Below, in pieces: positions 40,835 to 54,885 of a stretch of 64,000 nucleotides of DNA. Below the pieces are notes generated by a model. The model did no database searches. It was given only the letters and a program-made list of their open reading frames with translations, and had not been told where the DNA came from. Origin of the DNA: Pelecanus crispus (taxonomy: Eukaryota; Chordata; Aves; Pelecaniformes; Pelecanidae); NCBI RefSeq assembly GCF_030463565.1, contig NC_134676.1, positions 24,408,728 to 24,472,727 of the forward strand. Reading direction: 5' to 3'. How positions within the stretch are numbered: the first letter of the stretch is position 1; every line of letters starts with the position of its first letter. Position numbers and translations under genes: made by a program.

Positions 40835-43800
40835 TACTGTTATGGTGCCTTTCTTGATCTTGACTATGGCTGTTAAATATGTTAAATATGGCTGTTAAAC
40901 TAGAAAATCACACGCACACAAATTCACTTTAGAATATGACGAAAAAGAAAGAAAGAGTCCTGTATATGTAAAGAGTTTCTGAAAGAGGAAAGTCATTTCT
41001 GAATCTTTTGGTATTCATATCCTAACTTTGTAATGGTACCATACAGAGACTCACCCACAGGCCTTATAATATGTTACTGTCATACCTACCTACTTGTCAG
41101 GTGTTTATTTTGATAGGCTTCCACATTAATTTGTGTGTGTTTTGTATGCTTTGAGTGACTTATCACAGCATATACAGTCCATAGGAATTTGAAACTGAAG
41201 TGCTAATTTATAAATTGCCATTTATGCATAGTCATATGGAAATTGCTCATTTCTGCAAATGTTTACATGACTCACTGATTCCAGTAAAACTATTAATGTA
41301 AGTAAAAGTTCATAGAAATAAGCCTGAGAACCACTGAAATTCTTTCAGACTGGAGTTTGACAATCATTGTATGGTATGAAGGATAAAGGAGAGGAAGGAA
41401 TATTTTGGCTGAAATGACAGAAAATATCCTTACCCTTGGGACTGAGTAACTGTTTTTTTTTTTCCATAAGGCTGTCTCAAAAGATTATCACCTTCCTTTC
41501 CTGTCTGCTTGGCCATTTTCTTGCCATTTTTTCCTCAATTAGAGTGTTACAGTTGCTTATGGAGTTCCTTGTAAAATAGATCCCTTATACAATCTCAGTA
41601 AATCAAATGGAAAAAAAGTCAGCTACAAAGCCACGGCCAGAAGTAAGCTGTCAAAGACAAGAGACTTTTAAGCAAGTTTTAGTGCTGTAGAAAGCAAGCA
41701 TGACCTTCTGCCCACAGCACACTGCATAAAAGATCCAGACATTAATCTTAGAGAGAAATGGGGACAGCATCTTGCTGGGACTAGAATCTTGAATGACACT
41801 CAATTTTGTTTTAATCCTTATATGTTTTAACAAGTCATTTGTTTATTAGGATCTTTGTCATCTTCTCAAGTAATATAATAGTACTAATGCTTTCGAAGTA
41901 CACTTAATCAATACTTTCTTTTGCTTTGCATACTTCTTTTCCTCAATGCATGAGGGATCACTCACTTCAGTCTGACTAATTTTCCTTAAGGAAAGCAAAA
42001 GTATTTGATTTAGCTAAGTGTAATGTTTTAAATTTTATCCATTCTTCTTTAAAACTATTGATCAGTTACTTTTTGACTGATGAGATTCTCTTTAATTATC
42101 TCAGAAAATGAAAAGAATTATCTTCTTTTCTTTTGATAAAAATCAGTCCTTAAGTAATCTGTAAGTTTAAGAAGGTAGTCTGTTCCTTTTCATTTGCACT
42201 TACATATTTTGTTCAAGAAATTCAGTATTTCAGTCATGTATAATGAACATACAGGAGAGGATTACTTCAGAACTGGTTTTAGAAATACTTTATTTTTCTG
42301 AATAAGACCATTTACTTAGTGCTAAGGATAGCATGATTCATTTATTATTTTCAAAATAATGTAGATTTTCCTTTATTTGTTACCTTAATAACATTCACTG
42401 TAAAGAAAAAATAATCCCAGACATACTCTTTACAGAGTTAATGATTGGCAGTAACTTAAAAGCAGACTATACTATATTAAACACAAACCCAGATTGTTTG
42501 GGCACAAAACGCAGAATCCCAGCACTGAGATTTTTCTTGGCTAAGCATCAAAGCATGTTAATAGGTATAGTGTTAGCCTGGGACAAAGACAGGATTGTTA
42601 CTGTGGTATATTTCATCCTGCTGCTACTTGGCAAGAGTCATTGTGTTTTTAGGTGAAGTTTGTGTGTGCATTTGTCTAGTCACCTGGAAAAAAGGATGCG
42701 TAGATGACCCGTGAAAATGCAGTTAGCATGATGGAAGGTGAGAATGTGTAATCCTTATTACACAGTGAATTGTTAGCACTGTATTGTGGGTAAGATACTA
42801 TTTCAAAGGGCTGAAGTGTTCTCAGTTGTTTAGCTGCACATGTGGGGTTTTTGGGGTTTTTTTTTTTTTTGTAACATAACAAGACGGATTTAACAGTGGT
42901 ATAGCCATGTACTTTTTAATTGCTAAATGTTCATGGTCCATTTCCTTTCTTTGTTTCAACAGAGTTGAGTAGCATGGGAAGAGACATTTTGAGGTTTTTG
43001 TTTCTATTATAGAATACATTTTTTGTAAATATGAGTATTACATCTTAAAGTGATACTGCAGTGAAGGATGACTACAGTTATGTTCAAACATTTTCTTTAT
43101 TCATCACATCTGCCGTTTGTCTCGACAGTCATTTCGTGGTATAATTCAATATTTTTATTATTTTACATGCCTTACTACAGAGCCAAATAGGTAATAGGTA
43201 TTTTTAATATAGTGTAGAACAAGACGTTGGTTATCAGGCACTGGTTTTGGAATCTTCATAATTAATAATGTTTCATGAATAAAAAGAAGTGAAATTCAAT
43301 TCTTGCCTAAAAAGTTGTTGTGTTAAGTTTTTGATAGTTAGTAGTTAATAGTAGTAGTTGGTAGTTTGGTAGTAAGAAAACAAAATACATTACAAACTTC
43401 GTGAGGTGAGCAGATTTGATTTGGAAATCTTTCAGATGGTAAAGATAACTGCTACTAAATTGATTGCTACATTTTTTTTTTACCTCCAAGATTGTAGCTA
43501 CTGCACTGTCTTAGATAAAGGCCATATTTCGTATTATTCTCCTCCATACTATTTTACAACACTTAACAAGCTGGTAATTTTTTGAATACAGGTCTTCATT
43601 GTCTGCAAGTCCACCTATCATCTTTGCTGTCAAGTGGGATAATAGATTTTCCGTTACATTTTTTGGGAAGAATCTTAACAAATTGTTGCCTTTCTAAGCT
43701 ATTTTTCTCTTCAGCCTGAAATACTCAATTTCTAATCAAAGCATCATCAGCATTACAGTGTTATCTTAGTCATAAGCTTGATGTAAATTCCCATGTAAAT

Positions 43801-46800
43801 CAGTAGTGGTATTCAAGGTTTCTTTTTTCTTTCACTTTGGTCAACAGGGGAGCTCAGCTCTCCTCTGAGACCTGTGCAGTGTAGGGTGATTAACAACTTC
43901 TTTTGCATCTTTTATCTTTGTTGGTTTGGGTTTTTTCTGAAAGCTTTCTTCCCCTTTCCTGTGTTCTTCTTCCACAGGTATATAAGCAAACTTTCAAAGC
44001 AAGCCACTGTACAGGACCCTTCCCAGGAGGACATTTCCTGTACTGCTGTATATGTACAGCAATATCATTTTCTGATTCTTTGCCACCAGCTGAATTTTAA
44101 TCAATCAAATTTTTAGTCCTTTCCGTACTGTTGTTAAGCTTCTACTCTGTTTTCATTCCATTGTCACTTTGCTTTGACCGTTGGACCTATTGAAGATCAC
44201 ATACATTCTCATTTCCTTTGTAAATTTTTCGTTTTCAGTTTTCTTTGCTAGCTATTCCTCACAGCAATTTACATTATTGGGGCAGGGGGCGGCAATTGCT
44301 GCTGGCAGTATGTTATTAAATTAGAGTTGAATTCCACTGCACAATATTTACACTGATTAAAAGGTTTTTGCATAGTAAAATGGTGGTTATTTAATTTGTA
44401 ATACATTAACTTTTTTAAATCACTTTGAAATTTTTAAATTAAATGGTGTCTGTTCTTAAATACAATAATAATTTGATTTTCTGTATAAAACTGTTTATTT
44501 TTTGTGAATACATTTGTATCTAGATAATTTACTTTCTTAGTTTTCTGTTTTTCTGATATTTATACTGAATGTGGGCATAGAATATTTGAAGACATTTTGA
44601 ACAATTTTTTTGTCAGTATGCTCATGTTTCAATCTTTTTTCTTTGCAAATGGTAAAGGAAATAATTTGAGAGGAACTTCGATACCTAATGATGGTGGTTG
44701 CATTTAGTCTGCTTCTTGTATTTTAAGGGGGCATTTTCAAGGTTTTTCACAGATACATTTGTATTAATTAGAGATTGTTAGCTGCACTGCTGTCTGCATA
44801 CTTCTGGTGGATATTGTATGAATCTTACAGATGTGATTTCAGGAATGCTACTTCAGATTAAATGATTCTTCATAAATCTTTCTTCAATGTTTCTAGCAAT
44901 CAAATTCAGAATTTCATCAAAGGCATTTAATCTTCTACCTTAATAGACAACTTGATATTTATATTTAAAAGCAAAAAAGCAGTGGTATTTTCTAAACCTG
45001 AAGACCAGAATATAATACATTGACACTCACTTTTCTGAGCAGATGCTTTGTAAAATATGCATTTTTACTCTTAGAAATCTATTCTCGCTGGTTGATATTT
45101 TAAAAAAAAAAGGCAGGGGGGGCAGGGGAGAACGAAAAAAACAACAGACCAAACCCTGAGCACTGCAGTGGTTTTTTGGTGTTAAGCTTTAACACTGTCA
45201 AGTATTCCTGAATGGATCGTTGTGGATCATATTTATAGGTTAGCATTCCTGGAGTAAGTTCTGCAATGAACTTTACAAATCCAGCCTTGCAAAAGTCTTC
45301 CAGTTGTCCTTTCTGATTTCTTGCATGGTAATAGTGCTGTTTCCTCTGTGAACTCCCAGAATGAGAAGGCTATAGTTGTGTTTTAAGTTGAAATTATATA
45401 GCAGATTCTATGGAAGTTAAATCAATGTGTGTGTTCTGTATCTCCCATAAACGGTGTCATTTTTGTTGTAAATGGTAGTAGTTGCAGTTTCAGTGTGTGT
45501 TTTGTTGGTATTTTATTACTGGTTCATGGATTTTCACAAACATATTGCTAAATATTTAAGTGCTGCTTCTGCAAAATCTCTCATAAAGCAGTTCAAGTTC
45601 CTCAGTTTAGGGGTTTTGGTGTTGTTTTTTTGCATTGGGTTTTTTTGTAAAGGGTGACTGTGATTATATGACATGGTGTTTTGCTTTCCACATGAATGAT
45701 TTAAACCTTTATATAGGTAGCTAAGAAATAGTAATACTATTAATAATATCCTTCAGATTCAGTCATTTTACCGTTCTTTCTTAAACTTCACAGTTTGACA
45801 TTGATTTTGGATATAAATGACAACTCTCTGGTTGCGTACTGTCCCAGTTAAGATTACATATACTTAATCATAACTGTCCCAGATAAGATCACGTACTTCA
45901 CTTAAGCAGTGAAGCATTTTACTTGCAAAGCATGTGTAATGATTTTTTTTATTAGTTGATCTACTGTGTTTTTAACATAGACATGCAGCAGTGATGATAT
46001 GTATTGGTTTCTGCTTCTTTGTGCTGATCACTTGAATTTTATATTGAATTACACTAGTGTATATAGTATTAGATCTCAACATGTGGCACTGTACATGAGT
46101 TTATGGTCATAGAGACAACAAAAATTACTACCTTCTTTTGAAAACATGCCTGTATTGTACTGAAAGGCAGCCTTACTGAGAACATTGATAGGATAGTAAG
46201 TATGAATAATATTCTGCTATAGTCTTGTAAAGTGGTATTTTTACATTTATTAATTACATGCTCATAAACACACCTCAGCACCCTGTGTGCTTGCGAGTGT
46301 AATCTATATTTAACATAGGTATTTATGCAAAATATTTTCATAATAAAGTATCAACAATTTTAAGATTTGTGTGGTGTGTGTCAAAGTATCTTTACGGCTA
46401 CATTTTAGTATGGAATTTGGAATTTGTTTTCTTTTCCCCTCCATTTTCTTTCTGTAAGATTACTTGCTTGAAATGAGTGGTAAGTTGGATAATTTCTGGC
46501 AGCTCAAATTTTTGTCTCTGAGGATGCAGGACTTTATTTGAGAACAAAGGAGTAAAACATGGCACTTACAAGCTAGATCCTCCAACCTTTTGCTGCAAGT
46601 GCCATGATGTTTGTAATTAATTGTCTTACTAGTTCACTGAGTCTGAATTCAGTAAAACTCACTAAACACAGTAGTAAGTGTTACAATAAATTGTAGGAGT
46701 TATGTTTTGAGGAACAAACTTCTGAGGTTCATTGCTGGGCAGACTTTTTATTGGTCAAGAGTCAAGAATATGTACAGACTGAAATAATCCCTTTTTGATC

Positions 46801-49800
46801 AGAATCCTTTGCACATAATTAAGGCAAAGCTATGTAAATAAAATGAATTGTTTTTGAGAAAAACACTCTGTTGTTTTATTCAGCAACTGTAATTTCAGGG
46901 CATGTGTTCCATAAAAAGTGTATACAAACTGATTTCCGTTTCTTATGATCACTTGACCTTAAAGTAAGTTTAAGCATGGAGAACATAGTTTCCTAATAAT
47001 TACAAGCATGAAAGACTATTTTAGATGTTTTATCAGAAATGTGTTTCATGAAAATTATCATCACAAGCACTTGCATTGATTATTTCTGCAAAAAGATCTA
47101 AGATGTATTAATCAAGATTCTGAATAGAATTTGTGTCAGCAGGAATAAAGAAAACCCAACTTGAGTCCTTATAAGGGTATATCTGCTTCTAATGAGAAGA
47201 AGCTGTTTATCTAATGACAATGGAAAACATCCAGAAAGCCTGAACTTTGAGAGGATAAGGCAGAAAGACTGCTATGATCATTTAATCCAGTATTTTACCT
47301 AATAAAGCACACAAGACTCTCTTAAATTCTTTTTAAGATCTCGCTCATCTTTGGTGGAAAAAAAATCCGATTTTAAGGTAGAGATTTATGCTGAAAGATA
47401 CCCCACCAAAATTTTCTTTGGTAAGCACCTTTTTCGTTAAATAAATAAAAATGCCGCTTCTTTTCAGTCTGCGTTTTGTCTCATCTAGAGCCATTAGACC
47501 CTTTTTTCTCTGCTAGCCTTCTGTTAGTACATTTGTCTTCATTTGCAAATTATGACTAAATCACCCTTGAACTTTGTTTGATATATTAAGTAGATTAAGC
47601 AGTAACCTTCCCTTATTGTCATTTTACTGTTTCCCCAGTCTTCGTTGTTTGTAAACTTGGTCAGAAATTATGCTATGTTTTCTTCCTTCACACAAGGTAG
47701 TTTTACAGTCTCTCTTTTCTTTATGTCCACAAGTAGTAGAAATAAAGTACTTTTTTCATGGTTCTAAGTTAATGGTTCTGTTATTTTTGCTCAGGAACAG
47801 TTTATCAATGTCAGGCTTATAATCATCTGAGTTATATCACTATATACAAAGAGAAAATATAGCATTACTGTTTCCCCCTTCTGTCTCCCCCTACTTCTCT
47901 AGAATTTCCCTCCCATGTTATTCACAATCAGTGTTCCCCATGGCTCAGAAATCTCTTCAAGCCTCTTTTAAAAAACACTTGGGTGCAAATTACAAGGCCA
48001 TGTTGCCTTTTTTTTTTTTTTTTTTTTTTTTTTGGTACTGCTTAAGTTTTAGTAGCTGTTCTTTCTATTTTGGGGTAATTCAAGAAGACAGAAAATACAT
48101 AGTCTTCAGACATTGTATCTGGCTTTCTCAGAGAACAGAAAGAGCTATTGAATCCTTTTTTCTTTCCTACATTGTTAGTCCTTTTCCATTTTTTAGGCTT
48201 TAATCCCTAATATAAAAAGAAAATTTAGAAATGTAGGGTTTTTTCTATATTTGCTCAAAGATGCATGTCTGTATAACTTTAGCTGTGTCTATATATTGTC
48301 ATAAATAAATGGTCAATGGTTATTTAATGATCACTTTTCTATTTAAAAGTATTTTTACCTTGTTAAAGTAACATCTGAGGCCAAGTTAAGAAAAAAAAAT
48401 TTTTTCCTGTTTGGTACCATTTTTTATTCAGGTATTTTGCAGCAAATTACAAATAACCAGCTTCACCCTTTTCTCTGTATAGCTGTTTATTCTTTATGTT
48501 TCCCTGGACCTTGAATATAAAATTAAAGATGCTGGTAAAATCAAAGTGTCCAGGCCAAATATATGTTTAGGGCATCTTTTTAAATAAAGTTGTTATTAGA
48601 AAGTAATGTTTCTTTTGTATTCTAATACGTTAAAAGTTGAAAACAGGTCTCTCTATGGATGAACACCTGACAGAAAACTGATTTGGTGAATTCCTTTAGT
48701 TTCTTCTTGTTTTTCTGCAGAATACCATGATAAAATAGTCTTTGTCCAAAGCTACTTTTACTAATAACTACACCAAGTATTGCCATCTTCTGTAGAATGG
48801 CATTTTGTAGAGACTGCCTTTATTACCAAGAAGGTGTTAAAGGGCTGGACTAATGCTACAGGATGGCTACCCAGTCAGCTTGTTACTCTTAGGGATATTC
48901 AGATACTGGAGCATCTCACATGAGGGAAGAGCTCTGGTAAAACAGATCATACTATTAATTGCAGTGGGAACAGTGGTACAAAATACACAATTTCATGGAG
49001 CTGGCTCTAGCCTGTGGGTTTTCATTTGTCTCTTACTATTAGTTTCTTTCCCTGTGGTAGGTTTTCTAGTTCTCTTGGGTTCCAGAGCTCAGACAATTAG
49101 TGGCACTGCCTCTTCCCCTTCCAATAAATTAGGCCAATTGCTTTGAGGCATCAGAGAGATAGGGGTCATAAAAGTGGACAGAAGAGAATAATGTAGCATG
49201 CTGCCATGCTGCATTGTTGTTATCTGCCCATTTCTAGCTAAGGAACGTTACAAAAGAAAGAAGTATCACTGCAAGACTAGGTGAGAGGGCAGTCTGAGTT
49301 TTAGTGGATTTTGTGCAGTGCTACAGAAATGTGGCTTAGCACATTTGTCTTCAAAGACAATGTCTGCAAAGAGAACTCGGTTTTAAAAGTTGTACAAACC
49401 ATGTTAATGCAATGTGAAATCAAAGTTACTAAGTCCTGCTCAGTCTATCAAGTGACATGTGGAGACAGCATGCGTATTCTTGCACATGTTCTTAGGGTGA
49501 TGGAGTTGACCATTTTGGACCATATGGTGGTTGTGGGTCAGCATGTCTTACTGAGTCTGTTTCTGCAACGTCTAGGCTGCACTCAACACAACTTCTAGAA
49601 GATTACTGGATATTTCTGCGTAGTGCTTATAACCCTCCAGAATATCGAGGCTTTACTGGAACATACTGAGCCAAAGTGGGATTTATGTATTTACCTGGGG
49701 AGGGGGATGACCTAACAACAAAAACCATGAGAAGCTTTTCCAGAATACTAGGGAATATAATACCAAGGTATGTGAGTATCTCATTGGGAGCCATCCTTGG

Positions 49801-52507
49801 TCCAATATATCTGATGCTGGGTTAGACTGGTAGATCATGTTGGACCTTAGTTGATAACTGTGAAGTTAGCTGTCTTTGCATGAAGCTTGTGTGCTTGGAA
49901 CACAAGGCAGGGATGACAGACCTGGCCTGGGAAAGAATCAGTTATTGTTAGAGTTTGTGTCTGGTTTTATGTGTCATTAAAGCAATCTTTGCCCTTTTCA
50001 GACTTCGTCTGTCTCTGGAGATGACTGTTACAGGTGGGGCTTGTCAGCCTTCTGTTTTCATACATGTATGGCTAGATGTTTTGTCATCTGCTGCTGGATT
50101 CATATGATTCTTCAGGTCAACAACAGCTGATGCTGGGTTGGACTAGTAAGTCATGCCATGCCCCCAGCTCACTCAGTGTTGAGCGTCTATACGGTCTTCT
50201 ATTGCATCCGTGTGATAGGTAGGGATGGATTTTGTGGCATGTCTCTTCCTAAGCGTGGACACAAAGAGTACGTATCTGCAACTTGCTGCTACTGTGACTT
50301 TGAGGAAGATTCCAAAACACCATCTGTACCTCTTTACTAAACTGATTGTACCATTCTGTTATAACTGAGTTGTTCCAAGTTATCATCCATTGACTGCTAT
50401 GAGGTCTTGTTAAGTAGTTTATGGAACAACATACTTTTTTTAGAATATTCAGTTAGATGCGTGATGGCGATGTATTTGTAGTCTACAATTAACCTGAGGG
50501 GTTGTTCATGGTCCAGAAAATCTGGTACCTGCTACCTAGGCATTGATATGGCAGTATTCTTTTTTTGTGAAAAATAATGGATAAATGAAATAAGCATCAA
50601 TCTCAAAGAAGTTACAGTTTAATATATAGTCATCCATTAAAAAGACATAAGACAGGTTAAAACATGAAACAGTAATGGTCTGGAAGGGCCAATTTGATAG
50701 TGGAATACCTCCTCGGGTAAAGAGACCCTTAATGCTTTCCTACACATTCTGCCTCAAATTGTAATAGAAAAGACAAACTCATGAAAACTCTAATGACTAT
50801 AGTTTATGTGGTGACTAACATTAGGAAAGGACTGTTGGTAAGATTATAGATTATTTAATTTTGAACTATCTCTAAAAATGGTTTGGACTATGATGAAGAA
50901 CTGAAGTTGAGCAAACACTATATTTCAAATTGCGATATCAAAATATTTTGTTCATACTCAGTGCTTGGCTATATTGCAACTGCTTGATTTCTTGTATCCT
51001 TTCTTTGAGAGATTTGAACTGGCATGCAATTTTTATCACCATTTTCATTAGTTCTCATTTTGACTCATTGTGTATTTGAAAATTTGTGATCCTCTCAGTA
51101 AAAGGGTTAATGCACGTTGTTTGACAACTTCCCAAGTCCCAAGCAAAGCATACCATGGTCACAGTTGGATAATTTCACAGCAAAATCACTTTTTAATGAG
51201 AAGTATATCAGCAGTACAGTGCTTTTGAAGTTGTTCTTAAGTTTGGCTGATAAGCAGCCATACTGAGCTCATTGATGGAAAAGCATCATTTGCTGAACAA
51301 GTCTCATGCTTAAGACTGGAAGTCACAGTTACATCATTACTTGATTAATTGGCTGCACCTGTCACTTGTTAACAGCTCTAATCCAGTAGTCTCTGAACCA
51401 CGTGTTGGAAGGTCAGCAGGAGCAGGAAAGAGCCTGGTGCACTGGGAAACATTGTTAGATGTAATCTTAGTTTGGCAACCTGTTGTGCTTATTAAATTCA
51501 AATTGTCACTTTTCAGCTCATGACATGAGCTTCTCAAAATGATAGTGCTGCAGATCACCTGAAAGTAAAGTAGGTGGTTCTTTTCCTTTAAGGCAATGCT
51601 TAATTAAGAACACAAATTTTTTTACAGAGTGTATTAATTTGAGGTCTGTAATGAAAAATTCTTTACAACTTTATTCTCCTTGAAATTGGAATATAATTAA
51701 AAATATGAATATAAAGTTCATATGTAGCCAGGGAAAATATATCTAGTTATCCATATACACACATATACATATGTATTTGTGAGTGTTTATATGTCCCTTC
51801 CATGTCATAGAGTTTGATTCCTCAGCTTTCTCAGGTACTTGTCATTGTGCTGCCTTTCATCACATAATCCTATTTGAGGGATTGAATTTTCAGTGTAGTT
51901 ATTGTATATGAGTAATTATATTGGTGTTTCCTGCTATTTATATACTTAAACTATCTTTTAATTCTGGTGTGCTTTTCAACTACTTAAATAGTTTGAGTTC
52001 TTCAATATTGTTGAAAATACTTGCTTCCTACATATGTTCATATTGTGTATGAATTTTGAAAGTATATATGAGTATCTTGGGCACTAGAATCTGAGACAAC
52101 TTGTATGCTTTGCAATTTTTGTACATTTTATAATGAGCAAGTTTCTAAACCTGTTTAGCCAATTTGAATCTTATTCCACACGTAAGTGCAGAATACTGGT
52201 GCATTATCATCCTTTGCTTCAGAGGACCAGCTCTTACACCATTAAAAGGAACTTAAAAATTTAGAAATGGTCTAAGTTTAAAATTTCATAACATTTTGTG
52301 TTTTAAGTATTTTGCTATTTATTCTGTTGTAAATTTCAGAAGATTACAAGTACACAGAAGATGTGTTAAAACAGGATTTTGGTATTGATGGTGGTTGCTA
52401 AGAAATTAAGCAAGTTTAGCAGGTGGTATTACGCATTACTTGACTGATTCTCTTCTAACATTCTTTATCAAATAGGAATGTTCTTGCTAAAAGTTATGAT
52501 ATCATGC
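40835..52507 (+). other. CWC27 intron 10, long unannotated segment
   Basis: About 11.7 kb of AT-rich sequence without a recognised exon, young repeat or RNA gene. Local features are a GTTAAATATG duplication at about 40870-40900, an AGT-rich stretch near 43320-43375, an imperfect repeat at about 45838-45905, and a T26 run at 48008-48033. ORFs at 48853-49146 and 49311-49598 have no known similarity. Confidence 0.65.
48008..48033. repeat. T26 homopolymer
   Basis: Twenty-six consecutive thymines. No processed gene copy was seen on the minus strand beside it, so it is read as a simple repeat. Confidence 0.85.
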
Positions 52508-54885
52508 AACAGTTTGGATTGGAAGGGACCTTTAAAGGTCATCTAGCCCAACCCCCCTGCAATGAGCAGGGACATCTTCAACTAGATCAGGTTGCTCAGA
52601 GCCCCGTCCAACCTGACCTGGAGTGTTTCCAGGGATGGGACCTCCACTACCTCTCTGGGCAACATGTTCCCATGTTCCACCACCCTCATTGTAAAAAATG
52701 TCTGCCTTGTATCTAGTCTGAATCTACCTTCTTTTAGTTTAAAACCATTACCCACCTGTCCTATTGCTGAAGGCCCTACTAAAAGGTCTGTCCCCATCTT
52801 TCTTTTAAGCCCCCTTGAAGTACTGAAAGGCCGCAATAAGGTCTCCTTGCAGCCTTCTCTTCTCCAGGCTGAACAACCCCAACTCTTTCAGCCTTTCCTC
52901 ATAGGAGAGGTGTTCCATCCTGCTGATCATTTTTGTGGCCCTCCTCTGGACCCGCTCCACCAGGTCCATGTCTTCCCTGTGCTGAGGGCTCCAGAGCTGG
53001 ATGTGGTACTCCAGATGAGGTCTCACCAGAGCAGAGTAGAGGGGCAGAATCATCTCCCTCAGCCTGCTGGCCACACTTCTTTTGATGCAGCCCAGGATAT
53101 GGTTGGCCTTCTGGGCTGTGAGCGGCATTGCCGAGTCATGTCCAGCTTTTCATTCACCAGTACCCCCAAGTCCTTCTCTGCAGGGCTGCTCTCAATCCCT
53201 TCATCCCCCGGCCTGTGTTGGTATCGGGGGTTGCCCTGTCCCAGGTGCAGGACCTTGCACTTGGCCTTGTTGAACGTCCTGAGGTTCACATGGGCCCACT
53301 TCTCCAGGTCCCTCTGGATGGCGTCCCATTCCTCAGGTGTGTCATCTGCACCACTCAGCTTGGTGTCATCTGCAAACTTGCTGAGGGTGCACTCGATCCC
53401 CCTGTCTATGTCACTGATAGATATTAAACAGTACTGGTCCCAGTATGGACCCCTGAGGGACACCACTCATGACTGATCTCCATCTGGACATTGAGCTGTT
53501 GACCACTACCCTCTGGATGCATCCATCAAGCTAATTCCATATCCACCAAACAGTCCACCCATCAATCCAATTTAGAGGATGTTAGATTTAGAGGGATGTT
53601 GCGGGGCACCATGTCACAGGCCTTACAGATGTCCAGATAGATGGCAACTGTAGCTCTTCCCTTGTCCACCGATGTAGTCACTCCACCATAGAAGGCCACT
53701 AGGTTGGTCAGGCAGGACTTGCCCTTGGTGAAGCCATGCTGGCTGTCTCAAATCACCTCCCTGTCCTCCATGTGCCTTAGCATAGCTTCTAGGAGGATCT
53801 GCTCCATGATCTTCCCAGGCACAGAGGTGAGGCTGACAAGTCAGTACTTCCCAGGGTCCTCCTTTCTTCCCTTTTTAAAAATGGGCACAACACTCCCCTT
53901 CTTCCAGTCACTGGGGACTTCACCTGACTGCCATGACTTTTCAAATATCATGGAGAGTGGCTTGGCAACTACATCAGCCAATTCCCTCAGGACTCTGGGA
54001 TGCATCTTGTCAAGTCCCATAGACTCACATATGTTCAGGTTCCTCAGGTGGTCACAAACCTGATCATCTTACAGTGGGAGGTTCTTTGCTCCCCCAGTCC
54101 CTGTCTTGCAGTCCATCCACTCGAGAGGTGTGGGAAGAGAGGCTGCCAGTGAAGACTGAGGCAAGGAAGTTGTTGAGTACCTCAACTTTCTCCTTGTCTG
54201 TTGTTACCAGTTTACCAGTCTTACTCTCAGGGGGGAACGCTTTCTTGACCTTCCTTTTCTGGCTGACATACCTGTAGAAGCCCTTCTTGTTATTCTTTGC
54301 ATCCCTTTCCAAGTTCAGCACCAGCCGTGCCTTGGCCTTCCTGACCCCATTGCTGCACAACTGGCCAATGTTCTTACAGTCTTCCCAAGACACCTGTCCC
54401 TGCTTCCACTGCTCATGCATTTGCTTCTTGCCCTTTAGTTTGACCAGCATGTCTCAACTCATCCATGCCAGTCTCTTGCCTTCCTTTCCTGATTTCTTAC
54501 ACCTGGGGATCAAGAGCTGTTACACTCTGTGGAAAATGTCCTTAAAGATCTGCCAGCTCTGTTCTGCTCCCTTGTTCATGAGGGCAGTTTCCCAGGGGGT
54601 CCTATAGACTAATTAATTGAACAGCTGGAATTTTCCTTTCCTGAAATTGAGGGTCTTGACTTTCCTCTTTGCCTGAACCAAATCCCTCAGGACTGCAAAC
54701 TCCACTAGTGCATGGTCAGTGCAGTCCAGGCTGCCTCCAGTCTTGACATCACCCATTAGCTCGCTTGTGTTGGTGACCAACAGGTCCAGTAACACATTCC
54801 TTCTAGTAAGGCTGTCTGTTACCTGGCTTAAGAAGTTATCCTCAATACACTCCAGGAGTCTCCTGGACTGCCTACAGCATAATAG
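52508..54885 (-). mobile_element. Longest CR1 copy, from endonuclease end to 3' UTR
   Basis: About 2.4 kb of minus-strand CR1. From its 5' side it encodes the end of the AP-type endonuclease (CTDHALVEF, 54613-54897, where DH is the conserved catalytic pair), the linker (54064-54450, with KAKARLVLNLERDAKNNKKG), then RT pieces in broken frames. The C-terminal part (52805-53466) includes [12 protein letters not shown], and the 3' UTR follows. Several frameshifts and stops kill it. The last 960 bases are about 97-98% identical to the CR1 at 18611-19600. Differences include a 9-base gap near 53305 and small indels near 53125 and 53420. Confidence 0.93.

Noticed and set aside
48008..48033. T26 as the tail of a processed pseudogene on the minus strand
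   Set aside because: No coding similarity or second-strand gene copy was seen beside it.
49311..49598. 95-residue ORF
   Set aside because: No recognisable domain, no CpG or splice context, and a length expected by chance in 11 kb of intron.
49780..50165. GATGCTGGGTTAGACTGGTA and a similar GATGCTGGGTTGGACTAGTA
   Set aside because: The pair resembles part of a CR1 3' UTR (GGTTGGACTAGATGA), but no neighbouring CR1 sequence supports it.
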